A stretch of DNA of 10,284 nucleotides from Chlorobium sp. (GTDB lineage: Bacteria; Bacteroidota; Chlorobiia; Chlorobiales; Chlorobiaceae), in contig JAPHUN010000016.1 in the NCBI GenBank assembly GCA_026193435.1, positions 1 to 10,284 on the forward strand, given 5' to 3'. Below, one piece after another: positions 1 to 6,347 of the stretch. The translations under genes and the position numbers were made by a program. The notes under the pieces are model-generated. The model ran no database searches. It saw only the letters and a program-made list of their open reading frames with translations, and was not told the origin of the DNA. Position 1 is the stretch's first letter; every line of letters starts with the position of its first letter.

Positions 1-399
1 CTCGAAGCGGGAAAGTCGGGCGTACTCAACGCCTACGGGCGCGTGGTCAGTCGCGAAGGCAACCCTCAGGCGCGGAAGGTGATGAACAAGGTGTTCGAGG
101 TGACCGACCGTCCCTGGCGCGGCATCGGCGTCATTCCGGCAAGCGGCCTCGTGCTGCGCGAACAGTACGCCCGCTTCGACGCCGAAAAGCGCTTCGACGT
201 GGGCCACATCGCCCCGCAGGAGTCGCCGTTGTGCCGGAGCGGCGAGGTGCTTCAGGGCCACCTCAAACCCTCCGACTGCCCTGCGTTCGGCCTCGAATGC
301 ACCCCGCAGAACCCGCTCGGGGCAACCATGGTCTCCTCCGAAGGCGCCTGCGCTGCCTATTACCGTTATCACCGTAATCCCGAAAAACAATGCAACTGA
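1..399 (+). CDS. hypD: HypD, [NiFe]-hydrogenase maturation protein (3' part)
   Basis: HypD is the iron-sulfur scaffold that, with HypC, holds the iron atom while HypE/HypF-derived cyanide and CO are attached to build the Fe(CN)2CO centre of [NiFe]-hydrogenases in the cytoplasm. The frame is open from base 1, so the 5' part lies outside the window; about 132 C-terminal residues are visible, ending at the TGA at 397-399. The visible part matches the family's C-terminal third: a VVSREGN segment, WRGIG..P.SGL, the DAEKRFD motif, and the cysteine-rich end with [21 protein letters not shown] and the hallmark [14 protein letters not shown]. In HypD structures cysteines of this region hold a [4Fe-4S] cluster next to the catalytic site; the CGC-type catalytic cysteines are in the missing half. 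The gene overlaps hypE by 10 bases, indicating one operon, probably with hypC upstream. Nothing visible is broken. Confidence 0.96.
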   Translation, partial: LEAGKSGVLNAYGRVVSREGNPQARKVMNKVFEVTDRPWRGIGVIPASGLVLREQYARFDAEKRFDVGHIAPQESPLCRSGEVLQGHLKPSDCPAFGLECTPQNPLGATMVSSEGACAAYYRYHRNPEKQCN

Positions 400-1427
400 G
401 CTGCCCATCACCGATTCTTCAGCACGAAACCGTCCAGATGGCTCACGGCGCGGGCGGACGCCTGTCGCAGGAGCTGACCGCACGGGTGTTCATGCCGTAT
501 CTCAATAATCCGGTGCTCGATCAGCTCGACGACCAGGCGCGTTTCGACGCCGAGCCGGGGCGCATCGCGTTCACCACCGACACCTATGTGGTCACGCCGG
601 TTTTTTTTCCCGGCGGGAACATCGGCGATCTGGCGGTCAACGGTACGGTGAACGATCTCTGCGTGGGCGGCGCCGTGCCGCGCTACCTGAGCGCCGGTTT
701 CGTGCTCGAAGAGGGGCTGCCGCTCGTCGACCTCGAACGGATCGTCAGAAGCATGGCCGAAGCGGCGCGAAAGGCCGGGGTGGTGATCGCGTGCGGCGAT
801 ACGAAAGTGGTGCAGAAAGGCCAGTGTGACCGGATTTTTATCAACACCTCCGGCGTCGGCTTCATCCCGCCGGGCCGCGATGTGTCGTGCCGCAACCTCC
901 TGCCCGGCGACGCGGTATTGCTCTCCGGTACGATCGGCGACCACGGCATGGCGATCCTCACTACACGTGAAGGCCTCTCCTTCCAGAGCCGCATCCAGAG
1001 CGACTCAGCCGCCCTGAACGGCATGATCGCCGACGTGCTCCAGGCAGCGCCGAACCTGCACGCTATGCGTGATCCCACAAGAGGCGGCGTAGCTGCCACG
1101 CTCAACGAACTTGCCGCCTCCTCGTCGGTCGGCATCGAACTCGACGAAGGCGCCCTTCCAGTGCGCGAAGAGGTGCGCGGTGCCGCCGAACTTCTCGGCA
1201 TCGACCCGCTCACCGTCGCCAACGAAGGCAAGGTGCTGTTGGTCGTTACCGCCGCCGAAGCCGATGCCGCCCTCGCCGTCCTGCGAGCGCACGAGCACGG
1301 CAGTGAAGCTGCGATTATCGGGGAGGTTGTCGATGAGCATCCGGGAATGGTGGTGATCAGGACGTTGCTTGGAAGTCGCAGGATACTGGACATGCCGCTT
1401 GGAGAGCAGCTACCGAGAATCTGTTGA
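390..1427 (+). CDS. hypE: HypE, hydrogenase maturation thiocarbamate dehydratase
   Basis: HypE takes a carbamoyl group from HypF onto its C-terminal cysteine, dehydrates it with ATP to a thiocyanate, and passes the cyanide to iron on the HypC-HypD complex. The 345-residue protein is of normal family length and belongs to the PurM-like/AIR-synthase ATPase family. Visible are the N-terminal MAHGAGGR motif (residues 17-24), the DTYVVTP and [12 protein letters not shown] nucleotide-binding segments, [23 protein letters not shown], and the diagnostic terminal PRIC, whose Cys345 is the carbamoylated residue. The ATG at 390 lies inside hypD (10-base overlap) and has no clear Shine-Dalgarno sequence, so translational coupling is likely. 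Met17 (ATG at 438), directly before the conserved HGAGG, is a real alternative start. An uninterrupted run of eight T (601-608) encodes Val-Phe-Phe in an otherwise GC-rich gene. GC content is visibly higher than in the genes from 1550 on. Confidence 0.97.
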   Translation: MQLSCPSPILQHETVQMAHGAGGRLSQELTARVFMPYLNNPVLDQLDDQARFDAEPGRIAFTTDTYVVTPVFFPGGNIGDLAVNGTVNDLCVGGAVPRYLSAGFVLEEGLPLVDLERIVRSMAEAARKAGVVIACGDTKVVQKGQCDRIFINTSGVGFIPPGRDVSCRNLLPGDAVLLSGTIGDHGMAILTTREGLSFQSRIQSDSAALNGMIADVLQAAPNLHAMRDPTRGGVAATLNELAASSSVGIELDEGALPVREEVRGAAELLGIDPLTVANEGKVLLVVTAAEADAALAVLRAHEHGSEAAIIGEVVDEHPGMVVIRTLLGSRRILDMPLGEQLPRIC

Positions 1428-1448
1428 CGTTTTTTTCTTTTGCTCTTG

Positions 1449-1487
1449 AAGCTTGATAAAAGTAAATTAAAACACAAGCTTTTTTTT
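1449..1487 (+). terminator. probable terminator after hypE
   Basis: An inverted repeat AAGCTTG (1449-1455) / CAAGCTT (1475-1481) with a 19-base A-rich loop runs straight into eight T (1480-1487), 22 bases after the hypE stop. This is the expected place for an intrinsic terminator of the hyp operon. The stem is only 7 bp with three G:C pairs and the loop is large, so strength is doubtful; the hairpin-plus-U-tract layout is what is seen, the function is inferred. Confidence 0.45.
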
Positions 1488-1549
1488 GCGTCCCCTTTGC
1501 AGCAGATTTTCCCTGCAGCAGCGTGTGGATGGTAAGGCTTTAAAATCCG

Positions 1550-3565
1550 ATGTTGATGAATCAGTCACAGGGCTATGGAGAAGGCGCAAGCCGTTTCAGT
1601 TATAGTTATGATATGCTGGAATTCCGACCCGAATGGCAGTTTGACGATCCGGATTCCGGCGTCTACTACCATAGTGCAGTTATTCCCGGAAAACTTTTTT
1701 TTACCTCTCTGGGGGGAGACATTCCTCCTGATGCCGCGAGAAAAGCGATTCCTCACATTGAACGTGTTTTTGCCGACAGGGTGCTTGTAAACACTGACTA
1801 TGTAAGAATCGCGGATTATTCCGGGGTGGTCCGAGCTTCGATCAACACCCGGCTGCTCTATGCAAGCACGCTCAACAGGCTCAATGCCGAATACAACTGC
1901 CGACCTGTCATAACCTATATCTGCGGGGCATCGCAGCTTCTTAAAGCGATGCTTCGGATTTTTTCCGGCATTGTCAGACAGCGTTTTGTTTTTGTCGACA
2001 CTGTCGAAGAAGCGTTCAGCTATGTAAACAGCAGTACCCCGAAGGCGGAACCTGTTCAGTCGGACGGTGTGCTGGTCTCACGCAGCGAGATTGATGACTT
2101 CGCGGCGACATGCGGTCATATTCTGTTCGAAAACAAAGACCTCGATGACGCTGACAGTGAATATTACTCTCCTGATCACCCGCTCAACGAACTCTTTAAA
2201 GTTATCGTTGTTCTTCGTAACGATCTGCAGGAGTTGCAGGATAGCGACAGAATGCGCAGGAAGGAAACGGAAGTCGCGCTCGAGGAAGCCAGACAACTCA
2301 ACGACAAGCTGGTTACGGAGAAGCGTACTGTCGAGGAGAAGGAAAAGATACAACAGGGCCTTATCGAGAACCTGAAAAATGCCCGGATTGAGGCGGAAAG
2401 CGCCAACAAGGCAAAGAGTGAATTTCTTGCAAATATCTCTCACGAACTTCGTACTCCTCTTCATGCGGTCATTGGTATGACAGAGCTGCTGATAGAGACA
2501 AAACTCGACAAGGATCAGCGATATTACAGCGATACACTCTATTCCAGTGCCCAAATGCTTCTGATGTTGATCAATGATATTCTTGATTTCAGCAGAATCG
2601 AGGCAGGGCGTATCGATGAAGATAAAGAGGTGTTCAATCTTCGCCAGCTTCTGCAGGATATCATCGCAATTATGAAAGAGAAGGCCAGTTGCAAGGGCCT
2701 GGTTCTTGCCGGCGATATTGATGAGCATATGCCTTCTGTTATCTCCGGTTATCCTGGATATATCAAGCAGATACTGCTGAACCTGATACAGAACGCCATA
2801 AAATTTACCTATCGGGGGCAGGTTACCGTGACGGTAAAGGTTGTTTCCGAAACTCATCAGGATGTTTCACTCAAGGTTGCCGTACAGGATACCGGTATAG
2901 GGATTCCAGAAGAGCAGCAACACTTGATTTTCAACCCGTTCACCCAGATTGACGCTTCCTCCACCCGCAAGGAAGGGGGCACAGGCCTTGGCCTGGCAAT
3001 AGTGAGAAAGCTTATCGCGTTTATGGGTGGCGAGATTCAGGTTACGAGCAGTGAACGGGACGGTTCAACATTCAGTTTTACGCTTGCTTTCGATAAGGTG
3101 GAGGGAGCTTGTGACAGGGCTGAAGATGGAGATCGCGATGGCGAGGCGGAAGAGCATCAAGAGGATGTTTCGTCATCCGATAGCGAGAAAAACAGGGTGC
3201 TTCTGGTCGAGGACAATACTATCAATCAGAAAGTCGCTCAGGCCATGCTCCTGAAAATGGGTTACGAGATCGACATAGCCTTTAATGGCTCTGACGCGGT
3301 GGAAGCTCTTAAGCGGAAAAACTATGGATTGGTACTGATGGACCTGCAAATGCCTGTTATGGACGGTTATGAGGCAACGAGAACTATCAGGCAGGCCGGC
3401 AGTGAGCTGGATAGCAAGGTTCCTATTGTGGCCATGACTGCTAATGCTACAAAAGAAGACCGTCAGAAGTGCATGGATGCCGGTATGGATGACTTTGTCG
3501 CCAAGCCTGTGGAACGAAAGGTCATGACCGCCATGCTTCATCGCTGGCTCCCGCTTTCCTCATAG
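1550..3565 (+). CDS. cytoplasmic hybrid histidine kinase with one receiver domain
   Basis: A 671-residue hybrid sensor kinase. Residues about 1-175 form an N-terminal region I do not recognise; its second half (about 85-165) alternates hydrophobic strands and helices and could be STAS- or PAS-like. A coiled coil (about 222-290) leads to the dimerisation/phosphoacceptor domain with SHELRTPLH, His298. The ATPase domain has the N box (NAIKF, Asn415), G1 (DTGIGIP, Asp447) and G2 (GGTGLGL, 476-482). A very acidic, Ser-rich linker (about 518-548) joins a receiver domain with the acidic pair Glu554-Asp555, phosphoacceptor Asp598 in LMDLQMP, and Lys652 in VAKPV. All catalytic residues are present. 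No membrane segment or signal peptide is apparent, so it should sense a cytoplasmic cue. There is no HPt or DNA-binding output, so it must signal to another protein. An in-frame TAA at 1541 limits the start to ATG 1550 or ATG 1556; no strong ribosome site is seen. Its partner and stimulus are unknown. Confidence 0.93.
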   Translation: MLMNQSQGYGEGASRFSYSYDMLEFRPEWQFDDPDSGVYYHSAVIPGKLFFTSLGGDIPPDAARKAIPHIERVFADRVLVNTDYVRIADYSGVVRASINTRLLYASTLNRLNAEYNCRPVITYICGASQLLKAMLRIFSGIVRQRFVFVDTVEEAFSYVNSSTPKAEPVQSDGVLVSRSEIDDFAATCGHILFENKDLDDADSEYYSPDHPLNELFKVIVVLRNDLQELQDSDRMRRKETEVALEEARQLNDKLVTEKRTVEEKEKIQQGLIENLKNARIEAESANKAKSEFLANISHELRTPLHAVIGMTELLIETKLDKDQRYYSDTLYSSAQMLLMLINDILDFSRIEAGRIDEDKEVFNLRQLLQDIIAIMKEKASCKGLVLAGDIDEHMPSVISGYPGYIKQILLNLIQNAIKFTYRGQVTVTVKVVSETHQDVSLKVAVQDTGIGIPEEQQHLIFNPFTQIDASSTRKEGGTGLGLAIVRKLIAFMGGEIQVTSSERDGSTFSFTLAFDKVEGACDRAEDGDRDGEAEEHQEDVSSSDSEKNRVLLVEDNTINQKVAQAMLLKMGYEIDIAFNGSDAVEALKRKNYGLVLMDLQMPVMDGYEATRTIRQAGSELDSKVPIVAMTANATKEDRQKCMDAGMDDFVAKPVERKVMTAMLHRWLPLSS

Positions 3566-3596
3566 GTACAAGTTTTGTTTTTCCCGCTCCAATCTC

Positions 3597-4406
3597 TCAA
3601 TCCGTGCCGATAATCACGCTTGACGCCTTGAACATCGCACATGTTCTGTCCCCTTCTTTCAGATCGAGATTTTGCGCGCTTTGAAGTGTTATGATCGAGG
3701 TCATTATGTTTCCCTCGCCGATAGCGATATCGATCTCCGCGTTAACCGGCCCCTTGATGATCTTGTCTATGGTGCCGCAGAGTACATTGCGGGTACTGAC
3801 TTTAGATGCGTCGATCTCTTTGCCCACGATGACATCGCTGGATTTTATTATGGCATAGGCGGACATGTTTTTTGTCAGACCAAGTTTATCGATCGCCCCG
3901 TTGGTTACAATAGCTGTGATATGGGCACCTCCTTTGAGAGCGAGAGTGATTTCAGCGTTTACCGTCTCACGTGTTATCTCCAGGATCGTTCCGGTGAAAA
4001 CGTTTCTGGCACTGACTTTCATGGAAATTCTGTTGAGAGATTGATAGAGTTTTTCAGAATCATCGAGATGTTCTTCAAGATTGAGCAGGAATTTTCTGTG
4101 CTCTTCCTGAATCACCCGATACTTTTTCAGGATATTTTTCCCTTCCGTAGTCAGTTTAGTGCCGCCGCCGTCTTTCCCCCCGGTGGTGCGCTTAACGAGA
4201 GCCGTCTCTGAAAGATTATTAATGAGGTTGACCAGTTGCCATGCGGTTTTATAACTTATTCCTGTTGCTTTTGCCGCCTTGTTGATCGATCCGAGCGCGT
4301 CGATTTTCTCGAGGAGCGCTATTCTGTCAGCTCCCAGAAATTTGTTCGAGGATTTGCTGAACCAGAGGTTTCCCTCCAGTTCCAGATTTTTTTCAGGTTC
4401 AGGCAT
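3597..4406 (-). CDS. modE: ModE-type molybdate-responsive transcriptional regulator
   Basis: ModE binds molybdate and then DNA; it classically represses molybdate-uptake genes and can activate molybdoenzyme genes. The 269-residue protein has full ModE length. Residues about 20-90 are the LysR-like winged helix with SINKAAKATGISYKTAW (40-56) and the GGKDGGGTKLT wing motif (76-86). A helical linker (about 90-125) precedes two Mop/TOBE domains, about 130-196 (KVSARNVFTGTI) and 202-267 (KVSTRNVLCGTI), which form the oxyanion-binding pockets in the dimer. It sits just downstream of the nif operon on the same strand but beyond a terminator, and has its own probable promoter nine bases before the ATG and no Shine-Dalgarno site. 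A CGTTAT-N12-ATAACG palindrome about 105 bases upstream suggests self-regulation. It converges on the hybrid kinase with a 31-base gap. The job in Mo supply for nitrogenase is inferred from context. Confidence 0.96.
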   Translation of the reverse strand: MPEPEKNLELEGNLWFSKSSNKFLGADRIALLEKIDALGSINKAAKATGISYKTAWQLVNLINNLSETALVKRTTGGKDGGGTKLTTEGKNILKKYRVIQEEHRKFLLNLEEHLDDSEKLYQSLNRISMKVSARNVFTGTILEITRETVNAEITLALKGGAHITAIVTNGAIDKLGLTKNMSAYAIIKSSDVIVGKEIDASKVSTRNVLCGTIDKIIKGPVNAEIDIAIGEGNIMTSIITLQSAQNLDLKEGDRTCAMFKASSVIIGTD

Positions 4407-4415
4407 GAGAAACAG

Positions 4416-4443
4416 ATTGTAGTGCGATACTATGCATGCTCAA
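4416..4443 (-). promoter_or_regulatory. probable modE promoter, giving a leaderless mRNA
   Basis: Read on the minus strand, TTGAGC (4443-4438) and TACAAT (4421-4416) are separated by 16 bases, matching sigma70 boxes in 4/6 and 5/6 positions. Only nine bases lie between the -10 box and the modE ATG, so transcription would start at or within a few bases of the start codon. This fits the lack of any purine-rich ribosome site. It is a pattern match, not a measured start. Confidence 0.4.
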
Positions 4444-4511
4444 CGTAGGAAAAAGATATACCGGAGAGGTGGAGAATCATGAAACTTTCTTTGTCGTTTA
4501 TGTGTACTCTC

Positions 4512-4535
4512 CGTTATTTCTTTTGAGTTATAACG
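4512..4535. promoter_or_regulatory. ModE-box-like operator
   Basis: A 24-bp palindrome has CGTTAT (4512-4517), a 12-base spacer and ATAACG (4530-4535). As I recall it, the E. coli mod operator has the same CGTTAT-N12-ATAACG architecture, and the right arm here continues as TATAACGAT like the published ModE-box consensus. It lies between the nif terminator and modE, about 105 bases upstream of the modE ATG and about 69 bases upstream of the proposed -35 box. Autoregulation of modE is the simplest role, but the distance from the promoter leaves the mode of action open. Confidence 0.6.
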
Positions 4536-4540
4536 ATTAG

Positions 4541-4572
4541 CATAGAAAAAAGGCCGGAGCCCTTTTTCTATG
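4541..4572 (-). terminator. nif operon terminator (potentially bidirectional)
   Basis: The arms CATAGAAAAA (4541-4550) and TTTTTCTATG (4563-4572) pair over 10 bp; one A-C mismatch follows, then GGC/GCC and a CGGA tetraloop. Read on the minus strand this is an A-tract, a GC-rich GGC-TCCG-GCC hairpin core and six T. It starts 28 bases after the ferredoxin stop codon, the expected end of the nif transcript. The sequence is nearly symmetric, with five T on the plus strand, so it could also stop plus-strand transcription. It separates modE from nif read-through. Confidence 0.85.
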
Positions 4573-4599
4573 GATGCTGTTGAGCATACTTCCCGGTGA

Positions 4600-4911
4600 T
4601 CACTCACTGATCAGATAGTCTTCGCATGCCTCTCCTTCCTCAAGGGCATCGAGTATTTCATCGATTTTCTCTTCGCTGTCGATTTCCTTGTACCAGTGAT
4701 TTTCCGGATGAATGACGACGATCGGTCCTTTTTCACAGACATTGAGGCACCCGGTCGCTGAGACGACGACGTCGGTCATGTCCCTGTCGGAAAGTTCGCT
4801 TTCCAGATAGGGCAGCAGCTGCAGTGACTCTTTTTTGTGGCAGATGCCCTGGGGGGCACCCTGTGCGCGAAAGCTTGCACAGACCAGTATGTGATGTTTC
4901 GGTTTTTCCAT
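4600..4911 (-). CDS. thioredoxin-like [2Fe-2S] ferredoxin, nif-linked
   Basis: A 103-residue protein with the pattern Cys11-x12-Cys24 and G-Cys55-LNV-Cys59-EKGP, the cluster ligands of thioredoxin-fold [2Fe-2S] ferredoxins such as the Clostridium pasteurianum 2Fe ferredoxin and Azotobacter Shethna protein I. One more cysteine lies in the acidic C-terminal tail (EACEDY). These proteins are soluble one-electron carriers; the clostridial one is reported to interact with the MoFe protein. A role as electron donor or assembly partner for nitrogenase is inferred from its place as the last gene of the nif operon, directly before the terminator. An in-frame TAA four codons upstream fixes the start near the ATG at 4911; no Shine-Dalgarno site is visible, as the leader is made of CGAATAACG-type repeats. 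The 150-base gap after nifB suggests looser coupling than within nifE-nifN-nifB. Confidence 0.92.
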   Translation of the reverse strand: MEKPKHHILVCASFRAQGAPQGICHKKESLQLLPYLESELSDRDMTDVVVSATGCLNVCEKGPIVVIHPENHWYKEIDSEEKIDEILDALEEGEACEDYLISE

Positions 4912-4918
4912 GTTCGTT

Positions 4919-4949
4919 CGTTATTCGTTAATGGTTAGTCGTTATTCGT
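4919..4949. repeat. two CGTTATTCGT direct repeats, 21-bp period
   Basis: CGTTATTCGT occurs exactly at 4919-4928 and 4940-4949, with TTAATGGTTAG between them, directly in the leader of the ferredoxin gene. The 21-base period equals two helical turns. It may be only the low-complexity intergenic filler I recall from green sulfur bacterial genomes. Protein binding is possible but unsupported. Confidence 0.6.
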
Positions 4950-4977
4950 CGAATTTTTTGATTCTCAGGACGATGCG

Positions 4978-4997
4978 GGCAACCACCGGGGGTTGCC
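4978..4997. other. 7-bp hairpin in the nifB-fdx gap
   Basis: GGCAACC (4978-4984) pairs perfectly with GGTTGCC (4991-4997) around a six-base loop. There is no T-tract directly after it in either direction, so it is not a standard terminator. In the nif mRNA it would stand between nifB and the ferredoxin gene, where such hairpins can mark RNA processing or protect the upstream message. Confidence 0.5.
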
Positions 4998-5026
4998 TCT
5001 TCGAGATCTGACGTAGCAGGCAGCGC

Positions 5027-5060
5027 CTTTTTGACTTTTGATTTTTTACTTTTGCCTTTA
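5027..5060. repeat. degenerate CTTTTGA-type short repeat after nifB
   Basis: Directly after the nifB stop codon the DNA is built from imperfect copies of CTTTTGA/CTTTTGC separated by T-runs (minus strand: CAAAAGT-like units). This is low-complexity sequence of the kind I remember in spacers of Chlorobium-type genomes. No function is visible. Confidence 0.45.
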
Positions 5061-5061
5061 C

Positions 5062-6336
5062 TTACCCGCATCCTCCGCCGGTTCCTGAACAGCTTGTTTT
5101 GCAGGCATGCATCTGGCTTATCCGGGTCATCCTGCTCATATCTTTTCCTCCAAACACTCCGGAAACACCCTCCTCGATAAGCCCGTCAAGAACATAGATT
5201 TCGATCCCGCTGTCGGAAAGAACTTTTTTAGGCGACTCTCCAGCCCCATTGACAAGCAGCGCTTTGCAGTCCATAAGCATGGAGGAAACTGCTTCCCAAC
5301 GCATGGTCCCTCCTCCGGCAGGCGGTGCAGGACGTGACTCGATGAGAAGAGGTTTCTCGCTTTTTTCATCCATTGCATAGATGAGAAAACGATCGGCTTC
5401 TCCGAGATGCTGGTTGATCAGCACGCCCTCCATGCTCGCAACAGCGACAAAGGGCCTGTTTTCCGATGGATTCTTCGGCAGTTTTGCCGCTTCTATCAGT
5501 TCTTTCATAATGCTGTCATTATTTTCTTCTCCGATGATGCCTACAGCGTCTGCCCTGCAACGAGCACAGTGTTTCATCTGCGGCAGATAGTTCGAAGCAT
5601 CTTTCTGTATCGCCGTGACCAGTTCGGGATGTGGTTCAGGAATGTTTTCGAAAACGGTTTCTTCAGTCCTGTAGTATGAAAGGCCGTTGAAAATGTCGGC
5701 GCCGAGTTCCGATACGGCTTTTGCAACCTCGACAACATGTCTGTCGTTGATGCCGGGAATGATAATTGAGTTGACCTTCGCAGTCACGCCAAGTTCCTTG
5801 AGCTTTTTCAGTGCTTCAAGCTGGTTCTTGAGAAGCAGTTCCGCTCCCGCTACGTCACGGAACACTTTTTTCCCGTGTCGTACCCAGGCATAGATTTCAG
5901 CACCGATTTCCGGATCTATAGCATTGATGGTCAGGGTTACATGGCTGACCTTGAGTTCTGCAAGCTCTTCGATATACGGCAGAACGTTCAACCCGTTGGT
6001 GGCAACGCAGAGCAGCATTTCAGGGTACTTTTCACGAACAAGTCTCAGGGTTGCCATGGTTTCTTCAGGATTTGCGAACGGGTCCCCCGGGCCTGCAATA
6101 CCGACAACGGCAATGTTCGGAGAGAGCTCAAGCGCCTGATCAAGATAGTGCAGTGCCTGATGGGGTGAGAGCACCCTGCTGGTCACTCCCGGTCTGTTTT
6201 CGTTCAGACAGTCAAATTTTCTGTTGCAGTAGTTGCACTGGATATTGCATTTTGGGGCAACAGGGAGGTGAATGCGGCCGAAACTGTGTCTCGATGCATC
6301 GTTAAAACACGGATGTTTTTCTATGGATAGTGTCAT
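5062..6336 (-). CDS. nifB: NifB, radical-SAM NifB-co synthase with NifX-like domain
   Basis: NifB fuses two [4Fe-4S] clusters and inserts a SAM-derived carbide to make the 8Fe core NifB-co, the precursor that NifEN turns into FeMo-cofactor. The 424-residue protein has the radical-SAM motif Cys30-x3-Cys34-x2-Cys37 preceded by PVAPKCNIQ, a nearby Cys10, Cys43 and NENRPG, GIAGPGDP for SAM binding, LTINAIDPEIGAEIYAW, and the HCARCRADAVG motif that supplies further cluster ligands. From about residue 290 (RPFVAVASMEGVLINQHLGEADRF) a NifX/NafY-like domain follows, thought to hold the product. The tail ends in a Cys- and Gly-rich stretch (CKTSCSGTGGGCG). The ATG at 6336 lies 11 bases after the nifN stop, with an AGGGGAAG ribosome site (6341-6348) overlapping that stop, so the genes are co-transcribed and probably coupled. 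It is full length, with no missing motif. Confidence 0.97.
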   Translation of the reverse strand: MTLSIEKHPCFNDASRHSFGRIHLPVAPKCNIQCNYCNRKFDCLNENRPGVTSRVLSPHQALHYLDQALELSPNIAVVGIAGPGDPFANPEETMATLRLVREKYPEMLLCVATNGLNVLPYIEELAELKVSHVTLTINAIDPEIGAEIYAWVRHGKKVFRDVAGAELLLKNQLEALKKLKELGVTAKVNSIIIPGINDRHVVEVAKAVSELGADIFNGLSYYRTEETVFENIPEPHPELVTAIQKDASNYLPQMKHCARCRADAVGIIGEENNDSIMKELIEAAKLPKNPSENRPFVAVASMEGVLINQHLGEADRFLIYAMDEKSEKPLLIESRPAPPAGGGTMRWEAVSSMLMDCKALLVNGAGESPKKVLSDSGIEIYVLDGLIEEGVSGVFGGKDMSRMTRISQMHACKTSCSGTGGGCG

Positions 6337-6347
6337 GGTGCTTCCCC

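Noticed and set aside
683..1477. 264-codon open frame on the minus strand opposite hypE
   Set aside because: High GC of hypE creates long antisense frames; the translation is Ser/Arg/Ala-rich low-complexity and the sense strand encodes a complete HypE.
1488..1549. Promoter of the hybrid kinase
   Set aside because: TAAAAT at 1541 resembles a -10 box but lies too close to the start and lacks a matching -35; no confident call.
2078..2857. 259-codon minus-strand frame opposite the hybrid kinase
   Set aside because: It is the shadow of the conserved coiled-coil, HisKA and ATPase coding region; no recognisable domain.
3566..3596. Shared terminator between the convergent kinase and modE genes
   Set aside because: The 31-base gap has T-runs but I see no convincing stem; termination may occur inside the opposite gene or by Rho.
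3672..4211. 179-codon plus-strand frame opposite modE
   Set aside because: It is antisense to a full-length ModE with both Mop domains intact; no independent support.
4978..4997. Hairpin as an intrinsic terminator before the ferredoxin gene
   Set aside because: No T-tract directly follows the stem on the minus strand, so only an RNA structure is claimed.
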